A DNA stretch of 64,000 nt from assembly GCA_041658405.1 (NCBI GenBank), contig JBBAAG010000008.1, positions 1-64,000 of the forward strand, given 5' to 3'. Origin of the DNA: Elusimicrobiota bacterium (GTDB lineage: Bacteria; Elusimicrobiota; UBA5214; JBBAAG01). Position numbers and translations under genes: made by a program. Of this stretch, positions 1 to 9,097 are shown one piece after another; within the stretch, counting starts at the first letter, position 1; each line of letters opens with the position of its first letter. The notes under the pieces are model-generated. The model was not told the origin of the DNA. It made no database searches and worked only from the letters and a program-made list of their open reading frames with translations.

Positions 1-122
1 ATAACGTAGCGATGACAGTAGAGCTGATCACCCCGATAGCAATGGAAAAAGGCGTTAAGTTTGCTATCCGTGAAGGCGGGCATACAGTCGGCGCCGGTGT
101 TGTCACAGATATTTTGAAGTAA
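1..122 (+). CDS. tuf: Elongation factor Tu, C-terminal fragment
   Basis: The window opens inside this gene; only about the last 40 codons are present, ending in TAA at 120-122. The visible residues include [29 protein letters not shown] and the ending TDILK, which is the classic C-terminal beta-barrel (domain 3) of EF-Tu, the GTPase that brings aminoacyl-tRNA to the ribosome. Its position just before rpsJ is the usual junction of the str and S10 operons, so rpsL, rpsG and fusA probably lie upstream. Identification is near certain despite truncation by the window edge. Confidence 0.97.
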   Translation, partial: NVAMTVELITPIAMEKGVKFAIREGGHTVGAGVVTDILK

Positions 123-156
123 AGTTTATATAATGGAGCAGGGTGGATAAATAATT

Positions 157-471
157 ATGGTAGCAACGACACAAAAAATTAGAATTAGGTTACGCGCGTA
201 CGATCACAAAGTTCTTGATGATTCGTTAACAAAAATTGTGGAGACCGCGAAACGTACAGGTGCGACTATTTCCGGGCCGGTATTGTTACCGACGGATAAA
301 CGCAAATATACGGTATTGCGCTCGCCTCATACAGACAAGAAATCAAGAGAACAGTTTGAGATGAGAATTCATAAAAGATTAATTGACATTCTTGAACCGA
401 CTCCCAAAACTGTTGAAGAATTGATGAAGCTTGATTTACCGGCTGGCGTGGATGTTGAAATTAAAGCATAA
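157..471 (+). CDS. rpsJ: 30S ribosomal protein S10
   Basis: The 104-residue product matches S10 in length and sequence: [17 protein letters not shown] at the N terminus, GPVLLPT in the middle and [14 protein letters not shown] near the C terminus. S10 is a small-subunit head protein and, as NusE, also partners NusB in antitermination. It is the first gene of the S10 cluster, 34 bases after tuf, and reads into rplC. The start is ATG, preceded by a purine-rich GGAGCAGGG somewhat farther away than usual. Confidence 0.98.
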   Translation: MVATTQKIRIRLRAYDHKVLDDSLTKIVETAKRTGATISGPVLLPTDKRKYTVLRSPHTDKKSREQFEMRIHKRLIDILEPTPKTVEELMKLDLPAGVDVEIKA

Positions 472-514
472 TATTATAGTAAGGAAATGATGAATAGGGT
501 AAAGGTGAATTAAC

Positions 515-1207
515 GTGTTAAAGAAATTGTTAGGAACAAAAGTTGGGATGACGCAAATATATGATAGTAGCGGTAAAGCTGTTCCTGTAACAGTAATTGC
601 TGCGGGGCCATGTTACGTAATACGTAAGAAAACGGTTGCTACCGATGGGTATAATGCGTTGCAGTTGGGATTTGGTGATAGACCAAGAAAAGTTAATAAA
701 CCCAAGACCGGATATTTTGTGAAAGCTAATGCAACGCCAAACAGTATACCTGTAAAGTATTTGAAAGAGTTTAGGGTTAACGATATTGATAAATGGCAGG
801 TCGGGCAGGAGATTAAGGCGGATACTTTTGTTGTTGGTGACCATGTTGATGTTCGTTCTAGAACAAAAGGGCATGGGTTTTCTGGTGTGGTTAAACGCTA
901 TAACTTTGCCGGCGGTCCGTCTACACACGGACAATCTGATCGCCAGCGTGCGCCTGGTACCAGTGGTGGACAGGAGCCGCAGCGTGTTATCAGAGGTAAA
1001 CGTATGCCAGGACATTATGGCTATGATTGGTGTACAATACAGAACTTGCGCGTTGAAAAAGTTGATGCCGAAAAAAATTTGTTGTTACTTCGCGGAGCAG
1101 TCCCGGGAGCAAACCGCGGGTTGGTATTGATAGAAAAAAGCGTAAAGAAAGAAAAAGTTGTGGTAGTTGTGAAAAAAGATGATAAAGCTAAGAAGAAAAA
1201 AGGGTAA
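515..1207 (+). CDS. rplC: 50S ribosomal protein L3
   Basis: The 230-residue product begins LKKLLGTKVGMTQIY and carries the conserved L3 loop HGFSGVVKRYNFAGGPSTHG, then GHYGYD. L3 is a primary 23S rRNA binder whose loop reaches toward the peptidyl transferase centre. The start is GTG at 515, supported by an AAGGTGA ribosome-binding site 6-7 bases upstream. The last 20 or so residues form a Lys/Val-rich tail (KKDDKAKKKKG) beyond the usual end, probably a lineage-specific rRNA-contacting extension. Confidence 0.98.
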   Translation: MLKKLLGTKVGMTQIYDSSGKAVPVTVIAAGPCYVIRKKTVATDGYNALQLGFGDRPRKVNKPKTGYFVKANATPNSIPVKYLKEFRVNDIDKWQVGQEIKADTFVVGDHVDVRSRTKGHGFSGVVKRYNFAGGPSTHGQSDRQRAPGTSGGQEPQRVIRGKRMPGHYGYDWCTIQNLRVEKVDAEKNLLLLRGAVPGANRGLVLIEKSVKKEKVVVVVKKDDKAKKKKG

Positions 1208-1224
1208 TTGGGTAAGAATGTCTT

Positions 1225-1869
1225 ATGGGAATACCGTTATTTAGTGCAGTAGGAGAAAATGTAGGGACAGCGTCGTTACCTCCGGTGTTTGAAGGTAAGG
1301 CAAACAAAAAGTTGCTTTATGAAGTTGTAAAATCGTACCTTGCACGTCAAAGGCAGGGGACAGCTTCTACCAAACGGCGGGATGAAGTATCAGGTGGCGG
1401 AAAGAAACCGTGGCGGCAAAAAGAAGCAGGTCGTGCGCGTGCGGGTAGTATAAGGTCGCCTTTGTGGAGACACGGCGGTATTGTTTTTGGGCCAAAACCG
1501 AGGTCTTATTACGTCGATATACCAAAAAAGAAAAAGAAGATGGCATTACTTTCCGCATTAATGTCTAAAACAAAGGATATGTTTGTTATACAAGATATAA
1601 TTATAACTGAAGCAAAGACAAAAAAGGCCGCGCAGTTATTAAAAAAAATTGGTTTATCAGGTGATAAATTGTTTATAGTTGTTGATAAAATGGATAAAAA
1701 CATTGTGCGGGTGTTTAATAATATTGATGGTGTAACACTTTTCACTGCAGCTGACTTGAATGCATACCATATTTTGTCAAGCAGGAAAATATTGTTAACC
1801 CAAAAAGCGCTGGATGTTGTAATTGAGAAATTTAAAGATATTAATGTTAAGGGAGAAGAGAGTAAATGA
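1225..1869 (+). CDS. rplD: 50S ribosomal protein L4
   Basis: The 214-residue product has the L4 signature region: RRDEVSGGGKKPWRQKEAGR, then ARAGSIRSPLWRHGGIVFGP, which forms the extended loop lining the nascent peptide exit tunnel. In some bacteria L4 also represses its own operon. Its last codon and stop overlap the rplW start as ATGA, so translational coupling to L23 is likely. The ATG lacks a strong Shine-Dalgarno sequence, consistent with coupling to rplC 17 bases upstream. Confidence 0.98.
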   Translation: MGIPLFSAVGENVGTASLPPVFEGKANKKLLYEVVKSYLARQRQGTASTKRRDEVSGGGKKPWRQKEAGRARAGSIRSPLWRHGGIVFGPKPRSYYVDIPKKKKKMALLSALMSKTKDMFVIQDIIITEAKTKKAAQLLKKIGLSGDKLFIVVDKMDKNIVRVFNNIDGVTLFTAADLNAYHILSSRKILLTQKALDVVIEKFKDINVKGEESK

Positions 1870-2159
1870 ACCCGTATGAAATAATTATCCGGCCTATTGT
1901 TACCGAAAAGGGTACGGCGTTAAAAGAGAAAAATAATCAATACTTGTTCCAGGTAAAAGTGAAGTCAACAAAAGGACAGGTAAAGCAAGCGGTGGAAACA
2001 TTGTTTAAAGTTAAAGTTAAAAAAGTAGTAACAATGATTACCGGTGGAAAAAAGCAACGGTTGCGTATGGGCGCGCCAGAAGGGCGGCGTCCTGACTGGA
2101 AGAAAGCTATTGTTACCGTTGCTGAGGGTCAGCGGATAGATCTTGAAGAAAAGGTGTAA
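1866..2159 (+). CDS. rplW: 50S ribosomal protein L23
   Basis: The 97-residue product begins with the typical MNPYEIIIRPIVTEKG and continues with NQYLFQVKVKSTKGQVKQAV and VKKVVTMI. L23 sits at the tunnel exit and docks trigger factor and SRP. It overlaps the rplD stop by four bases (ATGA) and is followed six bases later by rplB, the standard tightly packed arrangement of the S10 operon. The length is normal for the family. Confidence 0.98.
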   Translation: MNPYEIIIRPIVTEKGTALKEKNNQYLFQVKVKSTKGQVKQAVETLFKVKVKKVVTMITGGKKQRLRMGAPEGRRPDWKKAIVTVAEGQRIDLEEKV

Positions 2160-2165
2160 ATAATT

Positions 2166-3008
2166 ATGGGTATTAAAACTTATAGGCCGTACACGCCGTC
2201 TCGCAGGTTTATTACGACACTTGATAACAGGGATGTTATCACGAAGAAAAAGCCTATGCGGAAACTTACGGTAGCGTTAAGAAAACAGGGGGGAAGGAAT
2301 AATACTGGCCAGCTTATGGTGCGCCATCAGGGCGGCGGGCATAAGCAAAGGTATAGGATTATTGATTTTCGTCGGGATAAACTTAATATGCCGGCAGTCG
2401 TTAATGCTATAGAATACGATCCTATCCGTTCGGCACTTATTGCATTAGTGAAATATGAAGACGGTACGTACAAGTATATTCTTCACCCTATTGGATTAAA
2501 AGTAGGGGATATTATTATGTCAGGGGAAAACATTGATATTCGTGTAGGTAATGCTTTACCATTAGATAAAATCCCTGAAGGTACTATGGTGCATAATATT
2601 GAAATCCTTCCCGGTAAAGGCGGGGTCATGGTGCGTTCTGCAGGAGCGACAGCACAGGTTATGGCAAAAGAAGGTGAGTATGCACATTTGAGGATGCCGT
2701 CCGGTGAAACGCGGATGGTATTGTTAAGATGTATGGCAACAATCGGGCAGGTGGGAAATATTGAACATGAGAATGTTGTGCTTGGTAAAGCCGGACGCAG
2801 CCGTCACATCGGTATCCGCCCGACAGTTCGCGGTACAAAAATGAATTCTGTTGATCATCCGCATGGCGGCGGGCGAGGGCATTCAAAAGGCGGAAATCAT
2901 CCGCAGTCACCCTGGGGCCAACCGGCAAAAGGGTATCGCACAAGAAAGAAAAAAGTGTGGGATCAATTTATTATTCGACGCAGACAAGATGCCAAGGTAT
3001 TGGGTTAA
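2166..3008 (+). CDS. rplB: 50S ribosomal protein L2
   Basis: The 280-residue product is a full-length L2. It opens [14 protein letters not shown], has the RNA-binding core [13 protein letters not shown] and PIGLKVGD, and the C-terminal peptidyl-transferase-associated motif [21 protein letters not shown]2 is needed for subunit association and for the peptidyl transferase centre. The conserved histidine of the GGG-rich loop (HPHGGG) is present. The gene sits between rplW and rpsS as expected. Confidence 0.98.
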   Translation: MGIKTYRPYTPSRRFITTLDNRDVITKKKPMRKLTVALRKQGGRNNTGQLMVRHQGGGHKQRYRIIDFRRDKLNMPAVVNAIEYDPIRSALIALVKYEDGTYKYILHPIGLKVGDIIMSGENIDIRVGNALPLDKIPEGTMVHNIEILPGKGGVMVRSAGATAQVMAKEGEYAHLRMPSGETRMVLLRCMATIGQVGNIEHENVVLGKAGRSRHIGIRPTVRGTKMNSVDHPHGGGRGHSKGGNHPQSPWGQPAKGYRTRKKKVWDQFIIRRRQDAKVLG

Positions 3009-3044
3009 TTATAAAATCAAGATAGTACGGAGGAAAGAGGGAAC

Positions 3045-3332
3045 ATGAGTAGATCGTCGAAAAAAGGGCCGTATGTTGACCAGACCCTAATGCTGAAAAT
3101 ACAGAAAATGCAACAGACCGGAGAAAAAAAGGTTGTCAAAACATGGGCGCGGGCATGCATGATAATACCGGAATTTGTCGGGTATACAATCGCGATACAT
3201 AACGGTAAGAAGCATTTACCGATTTTGATAACAGAACAGATGGTCGGGCACAGGCTTGGTGAGTTTTCACCGACCCGTCGGTTTTCCGGTCACGGTGAAG
3301 CGCATACTAAGGAAGCAACGGAACTCACATAA
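3045..3332 (+). CDS. rpsS: 30S ribosomal protein S19
   Basis: The 95-residue protein begins [15 protein letters not shown] and carries the conserved [24 protein letters not shown] (read here as adjoining motifs [13 protein letters not shown] and [11 protein letters not shown]) and [15 protein letters not shown]19 forms the head of the small subunit with S13. The start ATG has an upstream GGAGGAAAGAGG sequence at 3029-3040, a strong ribosome-binding site. It is followed by rplV. Confidence 0.98.
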   Translation: MSRSSKKGPYVDQTLMLKIQKMQQTGEKKVVKTWARACMIIPEFVGYTIAIHNGKKHLPILITEQMVGHRLGEFSPTRRFSGHGEAHTKEATELT

Positions 3333-3395
3333 GTAAAAAGGCGTGTTTTGGAAATTACGGTATATATTTTATTTGAAAGTAATTGGTGAATTAAA

Positions 3396-3719
3396 ATGGA
3401 AGCAAAAGCTATTGCGCGTAATCAACGTATAAGTCCGCGGAAGGTAGCACAGGTGCTTAACACTATTCGCGGGAAGTCGGTTAATGATGCTATGAATAAA
3501 TTATCGTTTATGACAAAATCAGCAAAGAAGGTTGTAGAGAAGACATTGTTCTCTGCAGTGTCAAATGCAGGGAAGAATGTGGACGTTACGCACTTGAAAG
3601 TAAAGAAAGCGTGGGTCACGGAAGCGACACATATGAAACGTATTAAAGCCGCTGCACAAGGCCGTGCGGTAACGTTTCGTCACAGGATTTCGCATTTAAC
3701 GATTGTTGTTGGTGATTAA
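3396..3719 (+). CDS. rplV: 50S ribosomal protein L22
   Basis: The 107-residue product starts MEAKAIARNQRISPRKV and ends RAVTFRHRISHLTIVVGD, both typical of L22, including the hairpin-forming region that reaches into the exit tunnel near L4. Length is close to the bacterial norm (about 110). It lies 63 bases after rpsS and 43 bases before rpsC in the standard gene order. Confidence 0.97.
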   Translation: MEAKAIARNQRISPRKVAQVLNTIRGKSVNDAMNKLSFMTKSAKKVVEKTLFSAVSNAGKNVDVTHLKVKKAWVTEATHMKRIKAAAQGRAVTFRHRISHLTIVVGD

Positions 3720-3762
3720 AAGAAGTTATTTGTAAAAAATACAGGAGGAGAGTAATTAAGTA

Positions 3763-4509
3763 ATGGGGCATAAAGTTCCGCCAAAAGCTGTAAGGTTAGG
3801 TTATATTGAACAATGGGAATCAAAATGGTATGCACCTAAGCGTGACATTCCGGATTTGATCGAAGAAGATTATAAGATACGTGAGTTATTGAAAGAAAAA
3901 CTTAAATACGCATCTGTTTCGCGTATTGGTATAGAACGGCCGGGTAAAATGTTGAAAATAAATATTTTTACTGCTCGTCCGGGATTAGTCATTGGCAGGC
4001 GTGGAACAGAGATTGAAACATTGCGTACGGACTTAGAAAATAAGTTCGGAAAAAAAGTTGGGATATATGTCCTTGAAATTAAGCAGCCGGAGATTGACGC
4101 GCAGTTAGTAGCGGACGGTATTGCGATGCAGATAGAGAGGCGTATCTCTCAAAAACGTGCAATGAAGATGGCTATTGAACGGGCAATGCAGAACGGTGCG
4201 CTGGGTATTAAGATAATGGTTGGTGGACGGTTAGGCGGTAATGAAATTGCCCGGACTGAATGGGCAAAAGATGGACGGGTGCCATTACAGACATTCCGTG
4301 CATTAATCGATTTTGCAAAAGCGCGGGCGTATAATACTTACGGCGTTACCGGAATTAAAGTATGGGTTTTCCGTAAGGAATTTTATAAAAAGACTGACCG
4401 TGAACTGCTTGATGACGCAAGGCCGGTCAGCAAAGAGCAGATTGAACAATTGGAGAAGGTTGAGCTTAATGCGGATAAAGCGGAAATTATAGTAGGCGGA
4501 GAGGAATAA
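3763..4509 (+). CDS. rpsC: 30S ribosomal protein S3
   Basis: The 248-residue product begins MGHKVPPKAVRLGYIEQWES. It has an N-terminal KH domain with the GLVIGRRGTEIE loop (about residues 72-83), and a C-terminal S3 domain containing GIKIMVGGRLGGNEIARTEW and TYGVTGIKVWVF. S3 helps form the mRNA entry channel, where its basic residues give helicase activity. A GGAGGAGAG ribosome-binding site precedes the ATG. The tail after residue 210 is acidic and slightly longer than average. Confidence 0.98.
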   Translation: MGHKVPPKAVRLGYIEQWESKWYAPKRDIPDLIEEDYKIRELLKEKLKYASVSRIGIERPGKMLKINIFTARPGLVIGRRGTEIETLRTDLENKFGKKVGIYVLEIKQPEIDAQLVADGIAMQIERRISQKRAMKMAIERAMQNGALGIKIMVGGRLGGNEIARTEWAKDGRVPLQTFRALIDFAKARAYNTYGVTGIKVWVFRKEFYKKTDRELLDDARPVSKEQIEQLEKVELNADKAEIIVGGEE

Positions 4510-4513
4510 GAAT

Positions 4514-4927
4514 ATGCCGTTAATGCCAAAAAGAGTTAAGTATCGCAAAGCCCAGCGGGGTAAAATGAAGGGTTATTCAAAAGGTGCATTGGAAATATCT
4601 TTTGGCGAGTATGGATTACGTGCATTGGAGTCTGTATGGATTACGCAACGACAAATGGAAGCAATGCGTTTAACACTTGCGCGGTTTCTAAAAAAAGGCG
4701 GGCGTATATGGTTCCGCATATTTCCAGATAGGCCGGTAACGAAGCATCCGGCGGAATCGCGTATGGGTAAAGGTAAGGGCGATCCGGATCATTGGGTAGC
4801 GGTAACTAAAGCGGGGCGGATTATTGTTGAGCTAGGCGGGGTAAGCGCAGCTGATGCTAAGGAAGCGTTGAGATTGATACAGTATAAGTTGCCTATACCT
4901 ACAAAAATAGTGGCACGGGATTTGTGA
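4514..4927 (+). CDS. rplP: 50S ribosomal protein L16
   Basis: The 137-residue product begins MPLMPKRVKYRKAQRGKMKG and contains GEYGLRALE, RIWFRIFPDRPVTKHPAESRM and GKGKGDPDHWVAVTK, all diagnostic of L16, which organises the A-site region of the large subunit. The arginine of the RMGKGKG loop, a known hydroxylation target in some bacteria, is present. The gene is four bases after rpsC. Confidence 0.98.
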   Translation: MPLMPKRVKYRKAQRGKMKGYSKGALEISFGEYGLRALESVWITQRQMEAMRLTLARFLKKGGRIWFRIFPDRPVTKHPAESRMGKGKGDPDHWVAVTKAGRIIVELGGVSAADAKEALRLIQYKLPIPTKIVARDL

Positions 4928-4959
4928 TAAAACAAAAAAGTAGAAGGTTTTAGTATTTT

Positions 4960-5172
4960 ATGAAAAAAAAGCAATGGACAGAAATTAAGGAAGTCGGGTT
5001 GAACGAACTCCAGGCACGGTTGACTGAAATGAAGAGTAAACTTGCGCAATTGAGGTTTAGTAAACGCACTACCGGATTAAAGAATCCGCTGGAAATACGT
5101 AATCTTCGTCGTGATATCGCAAGAATTATGACGTTAATAAATACTAAACAGGGAAGTGGAGTGAAGAAATGA
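4960..5172 (+). CDS. rpmC: 50S ribosomal protein L29
   Basis: The 70-residue helical protein carries ELQARLTEMKSKLAQLRF and the conserved ending NPLEIRNLRRDIARIMTLIN. L29 lies next to L23 near the tunnel exit and is part of the trigger factor and SRP docking area. Its last codons overlap the rpsQ start by four bases (ATGA). Confidence 0.96.
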   Translation: MKKKQWTEIKEVGLNELQARLTEMKSKLAQLRFSKRTTGLKNPLEIRNLRRDIARIMTLINTKQGSGVKK

Positions 5173-5519
5173 AAAAAGTATTAGTGGGTACAGTGAAGAG
5201 CGATAAAAATAATAAAACCCGTACGGTTGTTGTGAGAACACAGTCACGGCATCCGGTTCTAGAAAAGTTTGTTAGAAAAAGTAAAAGTTTTTTTGTGCAT
5301 GACGAACAAAACGCTTCGCATGAAGGTGATGTTGTGGAGATACAGGAATGCAGGCCGCGGTCAAAAAATAAACGGTGGTTATTGTTGAATATTGTTAAAA
5401 AGTCTGAAAAACTGGATAAAATTGCCGCAGAAGAAGAACAGGTAACGTTATTGACCGAACAAAAACTTAAAGGCGAAGTTGTTGTAACTGCGGAAAAGCC
5501 TGCGACAAATAAAGAATAG
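5169..5519 (+). CDS. rpsQ: 30S ribosomal protein S17 with C-terminal extension
   Basis: The first 80 or so residues are ordinary S17: KKVLVGTVKSDKNNKTRTVV, RHPVLEKFVRKSKSFFVHDE and GDVVEIQECRPRSKNKRW, an OB fold that binds 16S rRNA early in assembly. The product is 116 residues against the usual 80-90. The additional C-terminal tail (about residues 85-116) is rich in Glu, Lys and Val and is probably disordered. It overlaps rpmC by four bases. Confidence 0.97.
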   Translation: MKKVLVGTVKSDKNNKTRTVVVRTQSRHPVLEKFVRKSKSFFVHDEQNASHEGDVVEIQECRPRSKNKRWLLLNIVKKSEKLDKIAAEEEQVTLLTEQKLKGEVVVTAEKPATNKE

Positions 5520-5572
5520 TGTTATATAAAAAAAGTTGTGTGTAAAAATTTTAGAATGTAGGTGGCGAACAA

Positions 5573-5941
5573 ATGATTCAAGAACGTGCAATTCTTAAAG
5601 TAGCGGATAACTCTGGCGCTAAGTTGGTACGTTGCTTGCGTATCTTAGGGGGTACCGGGCGAAGGTATGCGTTTATCGGTGATATAATTATAGCTTCAGT
5701 GCGTGACGCGTTGCCAACTGATAAAATCAAAAAAGGCGAAGTTGTGAGAATGGTTGTAGTGCGTACAGTAAAAGAACACCGTCGTCCCGATGGTAGTTAT
5801 ATTCGTTTTGATGACAATGCCGGAGTAATTATTGATGAAACAGGTGAACCCAAAGCAACACGCGTTTTTGGGCCAGTGGCGCGTGAGTTAAGGGATAAAA
5901 ATTATTTAAAGATAATATCTTTAGCACCGGAAGTGGTATAA
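5573..5941 (+). CDS. rplN: 50S ribosomal protein L14
   Basis: The 122-residue product starts [22 protein letters not shown] and includes [28 protein letters not shown] and [23 protein letters not shown]. This is exactly the L14 family pattern and length. L14 contacts helix 14 of 16S rRNA across the subunit interface and is the docking site of the silencing factor RsfS. It is followed four bases later by rplX. Confidence 0.98.
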   Translation: MIQERAILKVADNSGAKLVRCLRILGGTGRRYAFIGDIIIASVRDALPTDKIKKGEVVRMVVVRTVKEHRRPDGSYIRFDDNAGVIIDETGEPKATRVFGPVARELRDKNYLKIISLAPEVV

Positions 5942-5945
5942 AAAA

Positions 5946-6257
5946 ATGATTATTATTAAGAAAAAAGATAAGGTAAAAATTGTTTCAGGTGAAGATCGCG
6001 GTAAGGTCGGGGAAGTATTGAAAGTTATTCCTGAAGAAAATCGTATTATCATTGCAAAAATTAATATGGTAAAACGTCATCTTCGCAGGAGCCAGAACGA
6101 TCCCGGAGGTATCCGCGAAAAAGAAGCGCCGGTGCATATCAGCAACGTAATGCTTGTATGCCCGAAATGCGAACAACCGTCACGGCCTAAGATTGACAAA
6201 ATGTCTGACGGAAAAAAAGTGCGTATTTGTCGTAAATGCAATGAAATGATTATGTGA
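5946..6257 (+). CDS. rplX: 50S ribosomal protein L24
   Basis: The 103-residue product has an N-terminal KOW motif (KKDKVKIVSGEDRGKVGEVL) and the conserved NMVKRHLRRSQNDPGG region. L24 is an assembly initiator on 23S rRNA domain I. The C-terminal part contains two CxxC pairs (CPKCEQPSRP and CRKCNEM), seen in many bacterial L24 proteins and suggestive of zinc binding. It follows rplN by four bases. Confidence 0.98.
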   Translation: MIIIKKKDKVKIVSGEDRGKVGEVLKVIPEENRIIIAKINMVKRHLRRSQNDPGGIREKEAPVHISNVMLVCPKCEQPSRPKIDKMSDGKKVRICRKCNEMIM

Positions 6258-6302
6258 GATATAGTATTTTAAAATAATAAATATACGGAAGGAAAAAGTG
6301 AA

Positions 6303-6878
6303 ATGGTTGTTCCACGGTTAAAAGAATTGTATGAAAAAGAAATTGTTTCAAGAATAAAGGAACAAATGAAATATGATAACGCGCTTCAGGTGCCGCGTTT
6401 AGAAAAAGTTGTGTTAAACATCGGGTTATCCGAAGCAAAGGAAAATATTAAGGTTATTGATGCGATGACCGCGGATTTTATGGCAATGACAGGGCAGAAG
6501 CCACAGGTTACCCGCGCGAAAAAGTCGATATCTAACTTTAAACTCCGTGCTGGCGTGCCGATAGGGTTGAAGGTTACTTTGCGGGGAAGTATGATGTACG
6601 AATTTCTTGACCGGTTTATCACAGCGGCAACGCCGCGAATCCGAGATTTTAACGGGTTGCCTACAACTGGGTTTGACGGTAAAGGGAATTATAACGTCGG
6701 GATTAAGGAACACCATATTTTCCCTGAAGTTGATCTTACAAAATCGGATAAAGCAAGAGGATTGAATATCACAATTTGCACAACAGCAAACGAAGATGAG
6801 CCGGCAAGGTTATTGCTTGAATTTTTAGGGATACCGTTTAAGAAGATTAAGAAAAAAGTTGAGAAAATTGAAAAATAA
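6303..6878 (+). CDS. rplE: 50S ribosomal protein L5
   Basis: The 191-residue product carries the L5 signatures PRLEKVVLNIGL, TGQKPQVTRAKKSISNFK, GVPIGLKVTLRG and YNVGIKEHHIFPEVD. L5 binds 5S rRNA and contacts the P-site tRNA and S13. The start ATG has an upstream GGAAGGAAAAAG ribosome-binding site. The C terminus is lysine-rich (FKKIKKKVEKIEK) and slightly longer than in E. coli. Confidence 0.98.
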   Translation: MVVPRLKELYEKEIVSRIKEQMKYDNALQVPRLEKVVLNIGLSEAKENIKVIDAMTADFMAMTGQKPQVTRAKKSISNFKLRAGVPIGLKVTLRGSMMYEFLDRFITAATPRIRDFNGLPTTGFDGKGNYNVGIKEHHIFPEVDLTKSDKARGLNITICTTANEDEPARLLLEFLGIPFKKIKKKVEKIEK

Positions 6879-6909
6879 GTTTTGTATATAAGCAAGGAGT
6901 AAAAAGCTA

Positions 6910-7095
6910 ATGTCAACGACAGCGCAGTACGCGAAAAACTTGAAGCCCAAAAAGTATGCGGTTAGGTATCATAACCGTTGCAGGTTATGTGGACGGCCAA
7001 GAGGGTATATTCGTGATTTTGGGTTATGCCGTATTTGTTTCAGGATATTGGCACACCGTGGTGAATTGCCGGGTATCATGCGGTCAAGCTGGTAA
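6910..7095 (+). CDS. rpsZ: 30S ribosomal protein S14, zinc-binding short form
   Basis: The 61-residue protein is the short type of S14, with the CxxC-CxxC zinc knuckle visible as [20 protein letters not shown], and the conserved ending [11 protein letters not shown]. The zinc-independent form is about 100 residues. S14 is one of the last proteins to join the 30S head. It sits between rplE and rpsH as usual. Organisms with only this form tie S14 function to zinc supply; whether a second zinc-free copy exists elsewhere cannot be seen. Confidence 0.97.
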   Translation: MSTTAQYAKNLKPKKYAVRYHNRCRLCGRPRGYIRDFGLCRICFRILAHRGELPGIMRSSW

Positions 7096-7158
7096 CAGAA
7101 ATTAAACGGTTACTTGATAAATAATTAAGATTTTAGTAACAAAAATGGAGGAATAAAA

Positions 7159-7560
7159 GTGAGTTGTTCAACAGATCCTATTGCCGATATGTTTGCTATG
7201 ATATCCAACGCAAACAGAAATAAGGCGGAGAAAGTGGATATTCCGTCATCAAAGTATAAGACGGAGATTGCGCAGTTATTTAAAAATGAAGGCTATATCG
7301 CTAATTTTAAGGTAATAGAGGATAGAAAACAGGGTATCCTCCGCGTGTTCATGAAGTATACACCGGAAGGGTATGGGGTTATACAAAACCTTAAACGCGT
7401 ATCTAAGCCGGGTCTAAGAATATACAGGACAAAAAAAGGTATGCCATGGGTATACAGAGGATTGGGGACTGCTATTGTTACCACCTCACGCGGAATATTT
7501 ACGGATAAGGATTGCCGGAGGTTGGGTGTTGGCGGAGAAATTATAGGATTTATTTGGTAA
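7159..7560 (+). CDS. rpsH: 30S ribosomal protein S8
   Basis: The 133-residue product begins SCSTDPIADMFAMISNANRN and has the conserved C-terminal RVSKPGLRIY and GLGTAIVTTSRGIFTDKDCRR, ending GGEIIGFIW, which is typical of S8. S8 binds helix 21 of 16S rRNA and is the spc-operon autorepressor in E. coli. The start is GTG at 7159, with GGAGGAA upstream. Confidence 0.97.
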   Translation: MSCSTDPIADMFAMISNANRNKAEKVDIPSSKYKTEIAQLFKNEGYIANFKVIEDRKQGILRVFMKYTPEGYGVIQNLKRVSKPGLRIYRTKKGMPWVYRGLGTAIVTTSRGIFTDKDCRRLGVGGEIIGFIW

Positions 7561-7566
7561 TTTATT

Positions 7567-8163
7567 ATGGAAAAAAAACAGGTATTAAAACTCAGTCGCG
7601 TAGGTAAGAAACCTATTATTATCCCCGCGGGGGTACAGGTAAGCATTACCGGCAGCGAAGTTAAGGTCAAAGGGCCGAAGGGCGAACTTAAGTTTGCGTT
7701 CAACGATAAAATAAAGGTAAGCGTAAAAGAGACTGAAGTTTTGGTTGAAACAACGCATAACGACGCTAAAGTCAGGGCGTTACACGGCCTTACCCGCGCG
7801 TTGATTAATAATATGATAATTGGTACGACGCAGGAGTTTAAGAAAGCGTTGGAGTTACAGGGAGTAGGTTATCGTGCAACTATGAAGTCAGATAAGGAAC
7901 TTGAACTTGTTGGTATCTTTTCATCGCATCCTGTGAAGTTCGAAGTTCCTGCTGGCGTAAAATTGTTGATAGAAAAAAATATTATCACTATTACCGGTAT
8001 TGACAAGTATCTGGTAGGCGAAACCGCAGCGCGTATACGTAAAATTCGCCCGCCGGAACCTTATCAGGGAACGGGTATACGGTATGTCGGAGAATACATA
8101 CGCCGTAAGGTTGGTAAGGCGGTGACCGGTACAGCAGCGGCAACGGGTGGAGGTAAGAAGTAA
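7567..8163 (+). CDS. rplF: 50S ribosomal protein L6
   Basis: The 198-residue product has the two L6 repeats: [20 protein letters not shown] at the N terminus, and [21 protein letters not shown] (a little over one motif length) with the C-terminal [20 protein letters not shown] motif. L6 sits at the GTPase-associated region of the large subunit. The ATG at 7567 adds about nine residues before the canonical SRVGKKP start. The C-terminal tail is Ala/Gly-rich. Its stop codon overlaps the rplR start (TAATG). Confidence 0.97.
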   Translation: MEKKQVLKLSRVGKKPIIIPAGVQVSITGSEVKVKGPKGELKFAFNDKIKVSVKETEVLVETTHNDAKVRALHGLTRALINNMIIGTTQEFKKALELQGVGYRATMKSDKELELVGIFSSHPVKFEVPAGVKLLIEKNIITITGIDKYLVGETAARIRKIRPPEPYQGTGIRYVGEYIRRKVGKAVTGTAAATGGGKK

Positions 8164-8531
8164 TGAGCGAATTTTCAGTAGCAAAAAAAAGGTTTGGTTT
8201 TCGCAAGGCGCGGGTACGGAATAAAATTTCGGGTACATCGGAACGTCCGAGGTTGACGGTATCGGCAACATTGAAGCATATATATGCGCAGATTGTTGAT
8301 GATACACAAGGTATCACTTTAGCAGCGGCATCAACTTTATCGCCTGAATTAAAGGGTAAGATGAAAAGTTCAGGGAATAAAGAAGCTGCTGGTATGGTAG
8401 GACAACTTATCGCGGATAAAGCAAAACAAAAATCAATCGCAAAAGTTGTGTTTGACCGCGGTGGCAGGCCATATCATGGTAGAGTAAAAGAGTTGGCAGA
8501 AGCCGTAAGAAAAAACGGGTTGCAGTTTTAG
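8163..8531 (+). CDS. rplR: 50S ribosomal protein L18
   Basis: The 122-residue product includes [42 protein letters not shown] and the conserved end [21 protein letters not shown]18 binds 5S rRNA together with L5. The ATG overlaps the rplF stop by one base, suggesting translational coupling. Length is normal. Confidence 0.98.
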   Translation: MSEFSVAKKRFGFRKARVRNKISGTSERPRLTVSATLKHIYAQIVDDTQGITLAAASTLSPELKGKMKSSGNKEAAGMVGQLIADKAKQKSIAKVVFDRGGRPYHGRVKELAEAVRKNGLQF

Positions 8532-8579
8532 GTAAAGTAAAAATATAATCATAAATTAAGGTTTTTGAGGAGGAATAGC

Positions 8580-9092
8580 TTGGTAGATTATAAGAAAAGT
8601 AACAACAGCGGTCAGGATGATTCTTTGGCAGAAACGGTTGTCGCAGTTAACCGTGTAACCAAAGTTGTAAAAGGTGGAAAACGTATGTCGTTCAGCGCGT
8701 TAGTAGTTGTTGGCGACAAACACGGTAGTGTTGGATGCGGGTTGGGTAAAGCAGCTGAAGTGCAGTTGTCTATACAGAAAGCAACAACACATGCAAAAAA
8801 GAATTTGGTTAAAGTTAACCTCAGTAACACAACGATCCCGCATGAAGTATTAAGCAAGTTTGGCGCATGCCGAATACTTCTGCGTCCCGCAGGACCGGGG
8901 ACTGGCGTTATTGCTGGGGGTGGTGTCCGTGCGGTACTCGAAGCTGTTGGAATAAAGGATATATTAAGTAAATCGTTGGGTAGTACAAATCCGATTAATA
9001 CAGTTTACGCGACAATCCAGGGGCTTAAGATGTTACGTACGCCTCAAATTGTTGCGCAAACTTTAGGTAAACAGGAAGAAAAAGGGATTTAA
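8580..9092 (+). CDS. rpsE: 30S ribosomal protein S5
   Basis: The product of about 170 residues carries the S5 double-stranded RNA-binding domain ([37 protein letters not shown]) and the second domain ([29 protein letters not shown]). S5 helps decoding accuracy and lines the mRNA entry tunnel. The start chosen is TTG at 8580, because a strong GAGGAGG sequence (8566-8572) lies seven bases upstream; a TTG at 8565 in the same frame would lie inside that ribosome-binding site. Confidence 0.95.
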   Translation: MVDYKKSNNSGQDDSLAETVVAVNRVTKVVKGGKRMSFSALVVVGDKHGSVGCGLGKAAEVQLSIQKATTHAKKNLVKVNLSNTTIPHEVLSKFGACRILLRPAGPGTGVIAGGGVRAVLEAVGIKDILSKSLGSTNPINTVYATIQGLKMLRTPQIVAQTLGKQEEKGI

Positions 9093-9097
9093 GCGTT

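Noticed and set aside
97..134. TATAAT at 129-134 as promoter of the S10 operon
   Set aside because: No -35 element lies at an acceptable distance; TTGTCA at 100-105 is too far, and the gap of 34 bases after tuf suggests read-through.
530..1015. Long minus-strand open frame opposite rplC
   Set aside because: It is a shadow of the L3 gene: no family resemblance, no ribosome-binding site, and the other strand holds a certain gene.
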